Counted from the first letter of the stretch, positions 25,967 through 34,810 are shown. The stretch is DNA of 64,000 bases from JAVVHH01 sp963835135 (GCA_963835135.1 CAWIEF010000003.1:1178001-1242000); one strand, 5' to 3'. Notes: generated by a model from the letters alone, not told the origin. Numbers and translations are program-made.

Positions 25967-26634
25967 TCGACAAGCGGGTCCAGACCATGGCGGACGCCCT
26001 CGATGGCATCGCCGACGGGTCGACGGTGCTGATCGGCGGCTTCGGGTCGGTCGGACAGCCGGACCAGCTGATCGAAGGGCTGATCGAGCAGGGCGCGCGC
26101 GACCTCGTGTGCGTCGCCAACAACGCCGGCACCGGCCATGTCGGGCTGGCGCGGCTGATGGAGCTGGGCCGGGTTCGGCGCATGATCTGCACCTTCCCGC
26201 GCTCGGTGGGCTCGACCGTGTTCGAAGACCTCTACCGGGCGGGCCGGATCGAACTCGAACTGGTCCCGCAGGGAACGCTGGCCGAGCGGATCCGCGCCGC
26301 CGGCGCCGGCATCCCGGCCTTCTTCACCGCCACCGCCGCCGGCACTCTCCTCGCGCGCGGCAAGGAGACCCGCGTCATCGGCGGCCGCGCCTACGTGCTG
26401 GAAGAGGCGCTACACGCGGATGTGGCGCTGGTCGAGGCTTGGCAGGCCGACCGGTGGGGCAATCTCACCTATCGATCGAGCGGAAGGAACTTCAACCCAA
26501 TCATGGCGACCGCGGCCGCACTGACCGTCGTGCAGGCGCATCACCTCGTCGAGCTCGGCCAACTCGATCCGGAAGCGATCGTCACACCCGGCATCTTCGT
26601 CAACCGCGTCATCCACATTCCCGACAAAATCTAG
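25963..26634 (+). CDS. CoA-transferase alpha subunit (3-oxoacid type)
   Basis: A 223-residue alpha subunit of a family I CoA-transferase, which moves CoA between succinyl-CoA or acetyl-CoA and another acid. It shows the CoA-binding glycine motif IGGFGSVGQPDQLI, NNAGTGHVGLARL, FPRSVGS and the C-terminal TPGIFVNRV. The order beside the beta subunit resembles ScoA/PcaI/AtoD sets; the substrate cannot be assigned. The ATG at 25963 overlaps the acyl-CoA synthetase stop. A 98-base gap follows before the beta subunit, unusually wide for such a pair. Confidence 0.88.
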   Translation: MIDKRVQTMADALDGIADGSTVLIGGFGSVGQPDQLIEGLIEQGARDLVCVANNAGTGHVGLARLMELGRVRRMICTFPRSVGSTVFEDLYRAGRIELELVPQGTLAERIRAAGAGIPAFFTATAAGTLLARGKETRVIGGRAYVLEEALHADVALVEAWQADRWGNLTYRSSGRNFNPIMATAAALTVVQAHHLVELGQLDPEAIVTPGIFVNRVIHIPDKI

Positions 26635-26732
26635 CAATACATTCTTAACCTATCTCGTGTTGACTGCGGGCGACCGAAACGCGATGTCGCGTCGGGCGCA
26701 AGAGACCGCGTCCGTTGGTGGAGACTAGTCCT

Positions 26733-27389
26733 GTGCCCTTGACCAGAAAGCAGATGGCCGAAGCCGTCGCCCGCGACATCCCCGAAGGGTGGTATGTCAA
26801 TCTGGGGATCGGGATCCCGACGCTCGTCGCCGACTACGTGCCGCCCGACCGCGAAGTGGTGTTCCATAGCGAAAACGGCGTGCTCGGCGTCGGCCCCGCC
26901 CCCGAGGAAGACGCGGTCGACCGCTGGCTGATCAACGCCGGCAAGCAGCACGTGACGCTGCTGGATGGCGGCGCCTATGTGCATCATGCCGACAGCTTCG
27001 CCATGATCCGCGGCGGCCACCTCGACCTCTGCGTGCTCGGCGCGTTCGAGGTTGCGGAGAATGGCGACATCGCCAACTGGGCCACGAGCGAGAACGATAC
27101 CGCGCCGGCTGTGGGCGGCGCCATGGACCTCGCCGTCGGCGCCAAGCGGCTCTGGGCCGTGATGGAACACACCACCAAGGAAGGCCGGCCCCGCCTGGTG
27201 CGCGGCTGCGGCTACCCGCTGACGGCGCCGACGGCAGTCAGCCGGGTCTACACCAACCTCGCCGTGCTCGACGTGACGGAGGACGGCTTCGCCGTGCGCG
27301 AGTTGGCGCCGGGCGTCGATTTCGAAACGGTCCAGGCCGCCACGGACGCCAAGCTGACCTACACCCCGATCACCGCCGTCGCCTCCTAA
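26733..27389 (+). CDS. CoA-transferase beta subunit (3-oxoacid type)
   Basis: A 218-residue beta subunit carrying the catalytic glutamate (Glu47 in FHSENGVLG) that forms the enzyme-CoA thioester. Other family segments are GWYVNLGIGIPTLVADYV, DGGAYVHHADSFAMIRGGH in parts, and the terminal DVTEDGFAV. The chosen start is GTG at 26733, nine bases after a GGAG. A TTG at 26715 would add six residues without a ribosome site. It ends the run of metabolic genes begun at 22372 and is followed by a REP-like hairpin. Confidence 0.88.
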   Translation: MPLTRKQMAEAVARDIPEGWYVNLGIGIPTLVADYVPPDREVVFHSENGVLGVGPAPEEDAVDRWLINAGKQHVTLLDGGAYVHHADSFAMIRGGHLDLCVLGAFEVAENGDIANWATSENDTAPAVGGAMDLAVGAKRLWAVMEHTTKEGRPRLVRGCGYPLTAPTAVSRVYTNLAVLDVTEDGFAVRELAPGVDFETVQAATDAKLTYTPITAVAS

Positions 27390-27403
27390 CTCTTTTACGC
27401 GTA

Positions 27404-27436
27404 GCCCTCTCCCCCGGGGAGAGGGTTGGGTGAGGG
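27404..27436. repeat. REP-like palindrome
   Basis: A CCCTCTCCCC / CGGGGAGAGGG palindrome followed by TTGGGTGAGGG lies 15 bases after the CoA-transferase stop. A related copy sits inside the cysQ 3' end (45163-45198). Such elements are common dispersed intergenic repeats in proteobacteria and may also act as a terminator. Confidence 0.65.
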
Positions 27437-27532
27437 TCTCTCGCGCAGCGACGTTGTTGCTCCCCGGCCCCGGGGATGGAACAGTGCCGCAATGGGCCGC
27501 ACTGCAGCATTCATGGTCTCCTCGGAGCACCC

Positions 27533-28795
27533 GTGACCCGGCATGTCGCCGTCATCGGCGTCGGCGCGGTCGGAGCGGCAACCGCGCTCGAACTCCTGCG
27601 CGACGGTCATCGCGTCACCCTCGTCGAGCCCGCCGAGCCCGGCGGCGAGCAGGCCGCGAGCTACGGCAATGGCTGCTGGCTGTCGACCATGTCGGTCATC
27701 CCGCCCGCCGCGCCCGGCACCTGGCGCAAGATCCCGGGCTACCTCACCGACCCGCTCGGCCCTCTCTCGATCCGCTGGCGTCACCTGCCGCGCGCCGCGC
27801 CATGGCTGCTGCGCTACCTGGCCGCCGGCTGGACCGAGCAGCGCGTGACCCGGGCGGCGCAGGCGTTGCAGCCGCTGCTGGCCGGCGCGCCCGCGCTGCA
27901 CCGCGCCCTCGCCGAGGAGGCCGGCGTCGGCGCCCTCATCGAGCAGCTTGGGCTCATGTACGTCTACCCCGACCGCGCCGCGTTCGAGGCGGAACGCGTC
28001 GCGTTCCGGGTCCGCGCGAGCGTCGGCCTACGCTGGCTCGAGCTCGACGAGGACGAACTGCGGCAGCGCGAGCCGGCGCTCGACCGCCGCTACCGCTTCG
28101 CCGTCGTCTTCGAGGAGGCCGGCCATTGCCGCGACCCCGGCGCCTACGTCGCCGCCCTGGCCGCATGTGCCACGCGCGACGGCGCCGCTCGCGTGACGGC
28201 CCGGGCGACCGGCTTGCGCATCGAGGCGGGTCGGCTCCGCGCCGTCGAGACCGAGTCCGGCCCGGTCGCGTGCGACGCCGCGATCGTCTGCGCCGGAATC
28301 CGCTCCAAGGCGCTCGCCGCCGCCGCCGGCGACCGCGTGCCGCTCGAGAGCGAGCGCGGCTACCACGCCGTGCTGCAGCACCCCGAGACCGGCCCGCGCA
28401 TCCCGCTCATGCCGTCGGACGGGAAGATGGCGATCACCATGACCGACGGCGGCCTGCGCTGCGCCGGGCAGGTCGAGATCGCCGGGCTCGATGCCGCGCC
28501 CGACTGGCGCCGCGCCGCCGTGTTGCGCGACCACCTACTCCGCTGCTTTCCCGACCTTCCCCGCACCCTGCCCGCGGACAGGGTTAAGGTATGGATGGGC
28601 CACCGGCCCAGCATGCCGGACGGCCTTCCCTGCATCGGCGCCTCGCGCGCCACGCCCGATGTGACCTACGCGTTCGGTCACGGCCATGTCGGCCTCGTCG
28701 CCGCCGCGCGCACGGGCCGGCTCGTGGCCCAGCTCGTCGCCGGACGCTCGCCCGAAATCCCCGTCGCCCCCTTCAGCCCGGCCCGCTTCCACTGA
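27533..28795 (+). CDS. FAD-dependent amine oxidoreductase, D-amino acid dehydrogenase-like
   Basis: A 420-residue flavoprotein of the DAO family. The N-terminal dinucleotide fold reads VAVIGVGAVGAATALELLR, followed by GGEQAASYGNGCWLS, the DadA-type FAD loop. The C-terminal motif is KVWMGHRPSMPDGLPCIG with YAFGHGHVGL. It likely oxidises a D- or N-substituted amino acid and passes electrons to the membrane. The start is GTG at 27533, preceded by GGAG. It is 16 bases upstream of an amino-acid binding-protein gene and so is probably co-transcribed with an importer for its substrate. It is clearly separate from the dadA at the right end of the window. Confidence 0.85.
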   Translation: MTRHVAVIGVGAVGAATALELLRDGHRVTLVEPAEPGGEQAASYGNGCWLSTMSVIPPAAPGTWRKIPGYLTDPLGPLSIRWRHLPRAAPWLLRYLAAGWTEQRVTRAAQALQPLLAGAPALHRALAEEAGVGALIEQLGLMYVYPDRAAFEAERVAFRVRASVGLRWLELDEDELRQREPALDRRYRFAVVFEEAGHCRDPGAYVAALAACATRDGAARVTARATGLRIEAGRLRAVETESGPVACDAAIVCAGIRSKALAAAAGDRVPLESERGYHAVLQHPETGPRIPLMPSDGKMAITMTDGGLRCAGQVEIAGLDAAPDWRRAAVLRDHLLRCFPDLPRTLPADRVKVWMGHRPSMPDGLPCIGASRATPDVTYAFGHGHVGLVAAARTGRLVAQLVAGRSPEIPVAPFSPARFH

Positions 28796-28811
28796 CCCCG
28801 AAAGGACCCCC

Positions 28812-29657
28812 ATGTTCAGCAGAACCAGCCGCCGATCCCTGGCCGCCGCGGCCGCCATCCTGCCCGTCGCCGGCCTGATCCGCTCGGCTCGCGCGCAGGA
28901 CAAAACGGAAAGCACGCTCGACCGCGTGCAGCGCAGCAAGACGCTCCGTATCGCCGTGCTGCCCGGCGAGCTGCCCTACTTCAACAAGGACCTCGTCAGC
29001 GGCACCTGGACCGGCGCCTCCATCGAGATGGCCAAGAGCATCGCCGCGGTGTTCGACGCCAAGCTGGCCTACGTCGAATCGACCTACGGCAACTCCGTGC
29101 TCGACCTGCAATCCAACAAGATCGACCTCGCCTTCTCGCTCAACCCGACGCCGCAGCGGGCGCTCGCCATCGGCTTCACCCATCCGATGATCACCAACCC
29201 GTTCGGCTGCATCGCCAAGAAGGGCCTCGCCCCGAAGAGCTGGGACGACATCAACAAGCCAGACCTCCGGATCGCCTTCGACATCGGCTCGCTGCACGAC
29301 ACCTGCGCCCACCGCTTCGCCCCCAAGGCGCAACTGGTCGGCTTCAAGACCCGCGACGAATGTATCCTCGCGCTGCAATCCGGCCGCGTCGACGTCGACA
29401 TCCTGGCCGCGACCCTCGGCTTGGCCGCAGTCGGGCGCAATCCGGGCCTCGGACCGTATCATCTGCTGGGCCAGCCCGCCGTCGCTCTGCCCAGCAGCCT
29501 CGGCATTCAGTACGAGGCCGACCAGCGCTTCAAGGAGGTGCTGAACGCCTGGCTCGACTTCAACCGCGGCACCGGCCAAATCCGCGAATGGATGCTGGCG
29601 GGCTTGGAACAGCTCGGCGTCAAGCGCGACGACATCCCAGCCGAATTGGCGTTCTGA
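28812..29657 (+). CDS. Amino-acid ABC transporter substrate-binding protein (family 3)
   Basis: A 281-residue periplasmic binding protein of the polar amino acid type. It has an RR-containing signal peptide (SRRSLAAAAA, cleavage after SARAQ), the family phrase TLRIAVLPGELPYFNKD and SIAAVFDAKLAYVE, and the lobe segment NKIDLAFSLNPTP. It sits between the flavoprotein gene and a matching permease gene. No ATPase gene follows, so the importer depends on one encoded elsewhere. Confidence 0.88.
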   Translation: MFSRTSRRSLAAAAAILPVAGLIRSARAQDKTESTLDRVQRSKTLRIAVLPGELPYFNKDLVSGTWTGASIEMAKSIAAVFDAKLAYVESTYGNSVLDLQSNKIDLAFSLNPTPQRALAIGFTHPMITNPFGCIAKKGLAPKSWDDINKPDLRIAFDIGSLHDTCAHRFAPKAQLVGFKTRDECILALQSGRVDVDILAATLGLAAVGRNPGLGPYHLLGQPAVALPSSLGIQYEADQRFKEVLNAWLDFNRGTGQIREWMLAGLEQLGVKRDDIPAELAF

Positions 29658-29669
29658 CACCCGCCGGCG

Positions 29670-30335
29670 ATGGCCTATCAGTGGAGCTTCGGCTTTCTGA
29701 CGCGATACACGCCGCTCTTCATCTCCGGCGTCGGCGTGACACTCGCCTACACCGTCGGTACGATCGCGCTCGGCCTGGTGCTCGGCCTGCTGATCGGCAT
29801 GGCGCGGCTCTCCAAATCGCGCCTCGTCAACGTGCCGCTGATCGCCCTGATCGAGTTCTTCCGCTGCACGCCGCTGCTGGTGCTCATCGTCTGGTTCTAC
29901 TACGCCCTTCCCGTCCTGCTCGGCATCCAGATGACCGCGACGGTGGCCGCCGTGCTCGTGCTCTCCCTCTACACCGGCGCCTTCTACGCCGAGATCTTCC
30001 GCGGCGGCATCCTGTCCATCGAGCCCGGCCAGTGGGATGCCGCCCGGGCCGTCGGCCTGCGCCCGCTGCACGTCATGCGCTTCGTCATCCTGCCACAGGC
30101 GACCCGGCGCATGGTTCCCCCGCTCATGAACCAGTCGATCACGCAATTGAAGAACACGTCGCTGGTCTCGACCATCGCGGTGCCCGACCTGCTTTACCAA
30201 GGCACCCTGATCACGGCCGACACGTACCGCCCACTCGAGGTCTATACTGTCGTTGCGCTCATCTATTTCGTCCTGCTGTTCCCCGCGACGCGTTTCGTTC
30301 AGGCCTTCGAACAACGGGGGAAAGCCAGCCGCTGA
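29670..30335 (+). CDS. Amino-acid ABC transporter permease (HisM/GlnP type)
   Basis: A 221-residue inner-membrane permease with about five helices. It has the polar amino acid permease signatures LIEFFRCTPLLVLI and the cytoplasmic EAA-like loop QWDAARAVGLRPLHVMRFVI in parts, and NQSITQLKNTSLVS. It begins 12 bases after the binding-protein gene. Homologous systems use either one or two permeases; only this one is present. Its last 37 bases overlap the end of the convergent PEP-CTERM gene. Confidence 0.9.
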   Translation: MAYQWSFGFLTRYTPLFISGVGVTLAYTVGTIALGLVLGLLIGMARLSKSRLVNVPLIALIEFFRCTPLLVLIVWFYYALPVLLGIQMTATVAAVLVLSLYTGAFYAEIFRGGILSIEPGQWDAARAVGLRPLHVMRFVILPQATRRMVPPLMNQSITQLKNTSLVSTIAVPDLLYQGTLITADTYRPLEVYTVVALIYFVLLFPATRFVQAFEQRGKASR

Positions 30336-30913
30336 GCCGCGCTCACCATCCGCTTGCCGAACGCCAGCGCCGCCACCGCGCCGAGCAGGATCTCCGCCGA
30401 AACCGGCTCAGGGATGTCATTCGGCGTCGTATACGTGACGGTGCCGGCGCTAGACTGGAAAGCACCGTTCGATGTCGAGGTATCGTAGTCGAGATTGACG
30501 AACACGGGTGTCGCGGAGAATGCGCCGGTTATGTCCCCGGTTGCCGTATCCTCAAAGCCGCTGAGCGGCGTGATCGCGCCAAATAGGAGTGACTCCGATG
30601 ACGCGGTGTAGTCGATGAGAAACCGATAATTGTATGGCAGCGTCGTACTGTTCAGGACGATCCCTTTGGCGGTGAATGGCACCGGATACGGATTGACCTC
30701 CGTCGTGAGTGGTGTCGAGACGGTCGGATCCAAAGTGACAGTAAAGACGAACGTGTAGCTGGCGGCTGGCGGCGTGAGTGGCGGGACGTCGGCCAATCTG
30801 GTGTCACGGTAACCAGTCCCGGTCACCGTGAACGTGCGGGTGACGAGCGAGGCGTGCGCCGAGAGCGCGGCCGACACCGCAAGCACGACCCCGAGCACCG
30901 TTGCATTCCGCAT
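30299..30913 (-). CDS. PEP-CTERM sorting domain exported protein
   Basis: A 204-residue predicted exported protein. The N-terminus is a signal peptide (VLGVVLAVSAALSAHA). The body is Thr/Ser-rich beta-type sequence without a recognisable catalytic domain. Near the C-terminus IPEPVSAEILLGAVAALAFGKR has the PEP-hydrophobic-basic order of a PEP-CTERM signal, which is processed by an exosortase; about 13 residues follow the basic cluster, longer than usual. No exosortase lies nearby. Its base composition is less GC-rich than its neighbours, suggesting acquisition or weak selection. Confidence 0.72.
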   Translation of the reverse strand: MRNATVLGVVLAVSAALSAHASLVTRTFTVTGTGYRDTRLADVPPLTPPAASYTFVFTVTLDPTVSTPLTTEVNPYPVPFTAKGIVLNSTTLPYNYRFLIDYTASSESLLFGAITPLSGFEDTATGDITGAFSATPVFVNLDYDTSTSNGAFQSSAGTVTYTTPNDIPEPVSAEILLGAVAALAFGKRMVSAAQRLAFPRCSKA

Positions 30914-31012
30914 CGTCTAACCCTCCGTGACAGGCCTGCAACCGAGGCCAGCACAGACCGCCTCGAGGGGGCAACGGCAACCACGTAACGATCGCGACAT
31001 CGTACCGCAGCG

Positions 31013-32197
31013 TCAAGCGAAGCGGCTCGGCGCCCCGCAACCCGCAGCGCCACACGCCCGCAGCACCGGCGCCGGCCCCGGAGCCGCATCGATATCCTCC
31101 GCCGTGCCCCGTTCCATCAGCAACTCGCGCAGGTTGCGGATCAGCGGAAACACCTCCTGGTTCAGGTCCATGCCCTGCGCGTCGTGCGCGGCCTGCTCCA
31201 TCTCCACGATCTCGCGGTCCTCGCCGAAAATCCGCTCCGTGAACATCACCAGCAGCGGCCACGCCGCGTCCAGCAGCCCGGGGATCTTCGGCCGCTTGAC
31301 CGAGAGCAGCCCGAACGTCCGATGCGTCCGCTGCGCCGCATCGAGCGGCACGTAGACGATCCATAGATCCATCGCCGGCACATCCGGATCGCTCGTATGG
31401 ATCCGCAGCGTCTGATACGGATACTCGGTCCGGATCGTCATGATGTCCCGCTGCGCGCCCTCGGCGCTGCCGGGTCCCTTGCGCCCGCCGAAAATCGCCG
31501 CCTCACCGAACGATTGCCGGCCCCCCGTGCGCGCGAAGGTATAGCGCGCCTCGATCCAATCCTCGCCCCGCCGCTGGCCCAGGAAGCGCGGCTTGATCTG
31601 GCCCATCTGCTTGCGGTGCAGGAACTGATGGTTCATGTCCATCAGGTTCTCGTGCATGAAGCTGTAGTGGCAGCCCACCTCGCGCCCGAACCGCCGCGTC
31701 TTGTACCGCGCGTCGCCGACCGAGCCCAGCGCCGGGAACGGCACCGCGTCCGCAACCGCCGGATCACCCGGGAACACGAAGATCAGCCCCTCCACCTCGC
31801 GGCACGGATACGACCGCACGCCGTTCGGCAGCTTCCCCCTGCCCAGATACGGCACCTCGACGCACGACCCGGCCGAATCATACGTCCATCCGTGATACCC
31901 GCAGCGGATGCCGTCGCCATGCACCAGCCCGATGCTGAGCGGCACCTGCCGATGCGCGCACCGGTCCTCCAACGCGAACACCGCGCCCGTCTCCGGCCGC
32001 ACCAGCACGATCGGCTCCCCCCCGAACCGCACCGCCAGCGACTTGCCCGTCTTCAGCTCCGGCGACCACGCGACCGGATACCAGTGGTTCGGGTTCGCCC
32101 CGACCCGGCGCAAGTCACGCTCCCGGCCCCTCCCTGCCAGCGCATCCGCGCAGAAGGGCTCATCGACCGTGGCTGGTAGAGACGGCAACTGGTCCAT
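31013..32197 (-). CDS. Rieske non-heme iron oxygenase
   Basis: A 394-residue ring-hydroxylating type oxygenase alpha subunit. The Rieske [2Fe-2S] ligands are Cys80, His82, Cys99 and His102 (RCAHR and RCGYHGW). The catalytic iron region reads NLMDMNHQFLH, with the two histidines three residues apart rather than the four usual in vanillate-type enzymes. Such enzymes oxygenate or demethylate aromatic and other hydrophobic substrates and need a reductase, which is not encoded here. It lies downstream of atpG on the same strand, but 178 bases and a hairpin separate them, so it is likely an independent unit. The C-terminus carries an unusual GCGAP-type cysteine cluster. Confidence 0.85.
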   Translation of the reverse strand: MDQLPSLPATVDEPFCADALAGRGRERDLRRVGANPNHWYPVAWSPELKTGKSLAVRFGGEPIVLVRPETGAVFALEDRCAHRQVPLSIGLVHGDGIRCGYHGWTYDSAGSCVEVPYLGRGKLPNGVRSYPCREVEGLIFVFPGDPAVADAVPFPALGSVGDARYKTRRFGREVGCHYSFMHENLMDMNHQFLHRKQMGQIKPRFLGQRRGEDWIEARYTFARTGGRQSFGEAAIFGGRKGPGSAEGAQRDIMTIRTEYPYQTLRIHTSDPDVPAMDLWIVYVPLDAAQRTHRTFGLLSVKRPKIPGLLDAAWPLLVMFTERIFGEDREIVEMEQAAHDAQGMDLNQEVFPLIRNLRELLMERGTAEDIDAAPGPAPVLRACGAAGCGAPSRFA

Positions 32198-32356
32198 TCA
32201 CCCTCGCATGTTGCGCATCCGACGACCCCGGCGCAGGCCCTGCTGTGCATACGCAGGATTGTGCGCCGCCACACGGAAGGCGCAACGCAATTTAGAGCCC
32301 GTACGTCGCCCGATGCCAGAGCTAAGGTGTTGGAAACATTGTGGAACCGACACGAA

Positions 32357-32373
32357 GGCCGGTCCCACCGGCC
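32357..32373 (-). terminator. Hairpin directly after atpG
   Basis: GGCCGGT and ACCGGCC form a perfect 7-bp stem around a three-base loop, two bases beyond the atpG stop codon. The following bases in the transcript are TTCGTG, so the U-tract is weak. It marks the end of the atpHAG transcript. Confidence 0.6.
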
Positions 32374-32375
32374 GC

Positions 32376-33275
32376 TTACAGCGCCTCGGCGCCCGAGATG
32401 ATCTCGATCAGCTCGCGGGTGATGTTCGCCTGCCGCGTCCGGTTGTAGTTCAAAGTCAACCGGTTGATCATCTCGCCCGCGTTGCGCGTCGCGTTGTCCA
32501 TCGCCGCCATCCGCGCGCCCTGCTCGCCCGCACCGCTCTCGATCAGCGCCCGGAACAGCTGGATCGCCATGTTGCGCGGCAGCAACGCCGCCAGGATCGT
32601 CTCCTCGTCCGGCTCGAACTCGTATTGCGCCTGGTTCTTCTCCGCCCCCGCCTTGTCGCTGCCGGCCGCCCCGCCCGGCTCCAACGACAGCGGGATCATC
32701 CGGCTCTCCGTCGGCACCTGGCTGATCACGGAGACGAACCGGTTGTAGATCACCGTGCACACGTCGAACTCGCCGGCCTCCAGCATCTGCGTGACCCGGT
32801 CCGCAACCTCGTTCACGTCCGCGAACTCGACCCGCTTCTTGCCCGCAAAGCTGTATTCGCCCACCAAACGGCTCGCGTACTCGCGCCGCAGGTAATCCCG
32901 GCCCTTGCGGCCCACCGTGATCACCTTGACCGTCTTGCCTTCGCCCTCGAGCCGCTGGATCGCCGAACGCGCCGCCCGGCCCACGTTCGTGTTGAACGCC
33001 CCGGCCAGCCCGCGGTCCGCCGTCACCACCACCAGCAGGTGAACCTTGTCCTGCCCGGTGCCGACCAGCATCCGCGGCGCCGTCGGCGAGCCCTGCGCGC
33101 TCTGCGCCAGCGCCGCCAGCATCCGCTGCATCCGCTCGGCATACGGCCGCGCCGCCTCCGCCTGCGTCTGCGCCCGCTTCAGCTTGCTCGCCGCCACCAT
33201 CTTCATCGCCGACGTGATCTTGCGCGTCGACTTCACGCTGTTGATGCGCCCGCGCAGCGCCTTGAGGCTCGCCAT
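32376..33275 (-). CDS. atpG: F1F0 ATP synthase gamma subunit
   Basis: A 299-residue rotary shaft subunit of F1. It begins MASLKALRGRINSVKSTRKI and ends NRTRQANITRELIEIISGAEAL in family form, the two helices that make the coiled coil. The centre has the Rossmann-like domain with VVVTADRGLAGAFN. It starts one base after the atpA stop. The gene normally downstream, atpD (beta), is missing; a hairpin and then a Rieske oxygenase gene follow. Confidence 0.96.
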   Translation of the reverse strand: MASLKALRGRINSVKSTRKITSAMKMVAASKLKRAQTQAEAARPYAERMQRMLAALAQSAQGSPTAPRMLVGTGQDKVHLLVVVTADRGLAGAFNTNVGRAARSAIQRLEGEGKTVKVITVGRKGRDYLRREYASRLVGEYSFAGKKRVEFADVNEVADRVTQMLEAGEFDVCTVIYNRFVSVISQVPTESRMIPLSLEPGGAAGSDKAGAEKNQAQYEFEPDEETILAALLPRNMAIQLFRALIESGAGEQGARMAAMDNATRNAGEMINRLTLNYNRTRQANITRELIEIISGAEAL

Positions 33276-33276
33276 C

Positions 33277-34809
33277 TTAAGTGAAGTTCTTGGCGAAGCC
33301 GTCCAGGAACCCGACCAGCGCCTTCTCCACGTCCGGCTTCATCTCGCGCGTGTCGCGGATGCTGCTCAGCACGTCCGGATGCCGCGCCTTCAGATCGCCC
33401 AGCATCCGCCGCTCGAATTCGGTCACCTTGCCCACCGGCAGCTTGTCCAGATAGCCCTTGGTCCCCGCATAGATGCTGACCACCTGCTCCTCGACCGGCA
33501 TCGGGCTGAACTGCGGCTGCTTCAGCAGCTCCGTCAGCCGCGCTCCGCGCGCCAGCAGGTTCTGCGTCGACGCGTCCAAGTCGCTGGCGAACTGCGCGAA
33601 CGCCGCCATCTCCCGATACTGCGCCAGCTCGAGCTTGATCGAGCCCGACACCTTCTTCATCGCCTTGATCTGCGCCGCCGAACCCACCCGCGACACCGAC
33701 AGCCCCACGTTCACCGCCGGCCGGATCCCGCGGAAGAACAGCTCCGTCTCCAGGAAGATCTGCCCGTCGGTAATGGAAATCACGTTCGTTGGAATATACG
33801 CCGACACGTCGCCCGCCTGCGTCTCGATGATCGGCAGCGCCGTCAGCGACCCGGCCCCATGCTCCTTGGACATCTTCGCCGCCCGCTCCAGCAGGCGCGA
33901 GTGCAAGTAGAACACGTCACCCGGATATGCCTCGCGACCCGGCGGACGCCGCAGCAGCAGCGACATCTGCCGATACGCCACCGCCTGCTTCGACAGGTCG
34001 TCATACGCGATCACCGCATGCATGCCGTTGTCGCGGAAGAACTCGCCCATCGTGCAGCCGGTGTAGGGCGCCAGGAACTGCATCGGCGCCGGGTCGGACG
34101 CCGTGGCGGCCACCACGATGGAATACTCCATCGCGCCGTTCTCCTCGAGCGTGCGCACCAGCTGCGCCACCGTCGAGCGCTTCTGCCCGATGGCGACATA
34201 GATGCAGTAGAGCTTGGCGCCCTCGTCGGTGCCGGCGTTGGCCTTCTTCTGGTTGATCATCGCGTCGATGATCACCGCCGACTTGCCCGTCTGCCGGTCG
34301 CCGATCACCAGCTCGCGCTGCCCGCGCCCCACCGGGATCAACGCGTCGATGGCCTTCAGGCCGGTCTGCATCGGCTCGTGCACCGACTGCCGCGCGATGA
34401 TCCCCGGCGCCTTCACCTCGACGCGCATCTGCTTGACGTCGACCAGCGGCCCCTTGCCGTCGATCGGGTTGCCCAGCGCATCCACCACGCGCCCCAGCAG
34501 ACCCTTGCCCACCGGCACGTCCACGATCTCGCTCGTCCGCGTGACCGTGTCCCCCTCGCGGATGTGGTTGTCGTCGCCGAACACCACGATGCCGACGTTG
34601 TCGGTCTCGAGGTTCAGCGCCATGCCCTTCACGCCGGCGCTGGGGAACTCGACCAGCTCCCCGGCCATCACGTTCTGCAGCCCGAACACCCGGGCAATGC
34701 CGTCGCCGACCGACAGCACCTGCCCGGTCTCGGCGACATTCTGTTCCGTGTCGAACGAAGCGATCTGCTTCTTGAGGATGTCCGAGATCTCGGCGGGACG
34801 GATTTCCAT
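33277..34809 (-). CDS. atpA: F1F0 ATP synthase alpha subunit
   Basis: A 510-residue non-catalytic nucleotide-binding subunit. Walker A is GDRQTGKSAV, followed by the family signature PAVNVGLSVSRVGSAAQ around residue 370. It begins MEIRPAEISDILKKQI; the frame extends four codons upstream into the intergenic base, but the family start is at 34809. It lies one base after the atpH stop. Length and motifs are those of a functional subunit. Confidence 0.97.
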   Translation of the reverse strand: MEIRPAEISDILKKQIASFDTEQNVAETGQVLSVGDGIARVFGLQNVMAGELVEFPSAGVKGMALNLETDNVGIVVFGDDNHIREGDTVTRTSEIVDVPVGKGLLGRVVDALGNPIDGKGPLVDVKQMRVEVKAPGIIARQSVHEPMQTGLKAIDALIPVGRGQRELVIGDRQTGKSAVIIDAMINQKKANAGTDEGAKLYCIYVAIGQKRSTVAQLVRTLEENGAMEYSIVVAATASDPAPMQFLAPYTGCTMGEFFRDNGMHAVIAYDDLSKQAVAYRQMSLLLRRPPGREAYPGDVFYLHSRLLERAAKMSKEHGAGSLTALPIIETQAGDVSAYIPTNVISITDGQIFLETELFFRGIRPAVNVGLSVSRVGSAAQIKAMKKVSGSIKLELAQYREMAAFAQFASDLDASTQNLLARGARLTELLKQPQFSPMPVEEQVVSIYAGTKGYLDKLPVGKVTEFERRMLGDLKARHPDVLSSIRDTREMKPDVEKALVGFLDGFAKNFT

Positions 34810-34810
34810 C

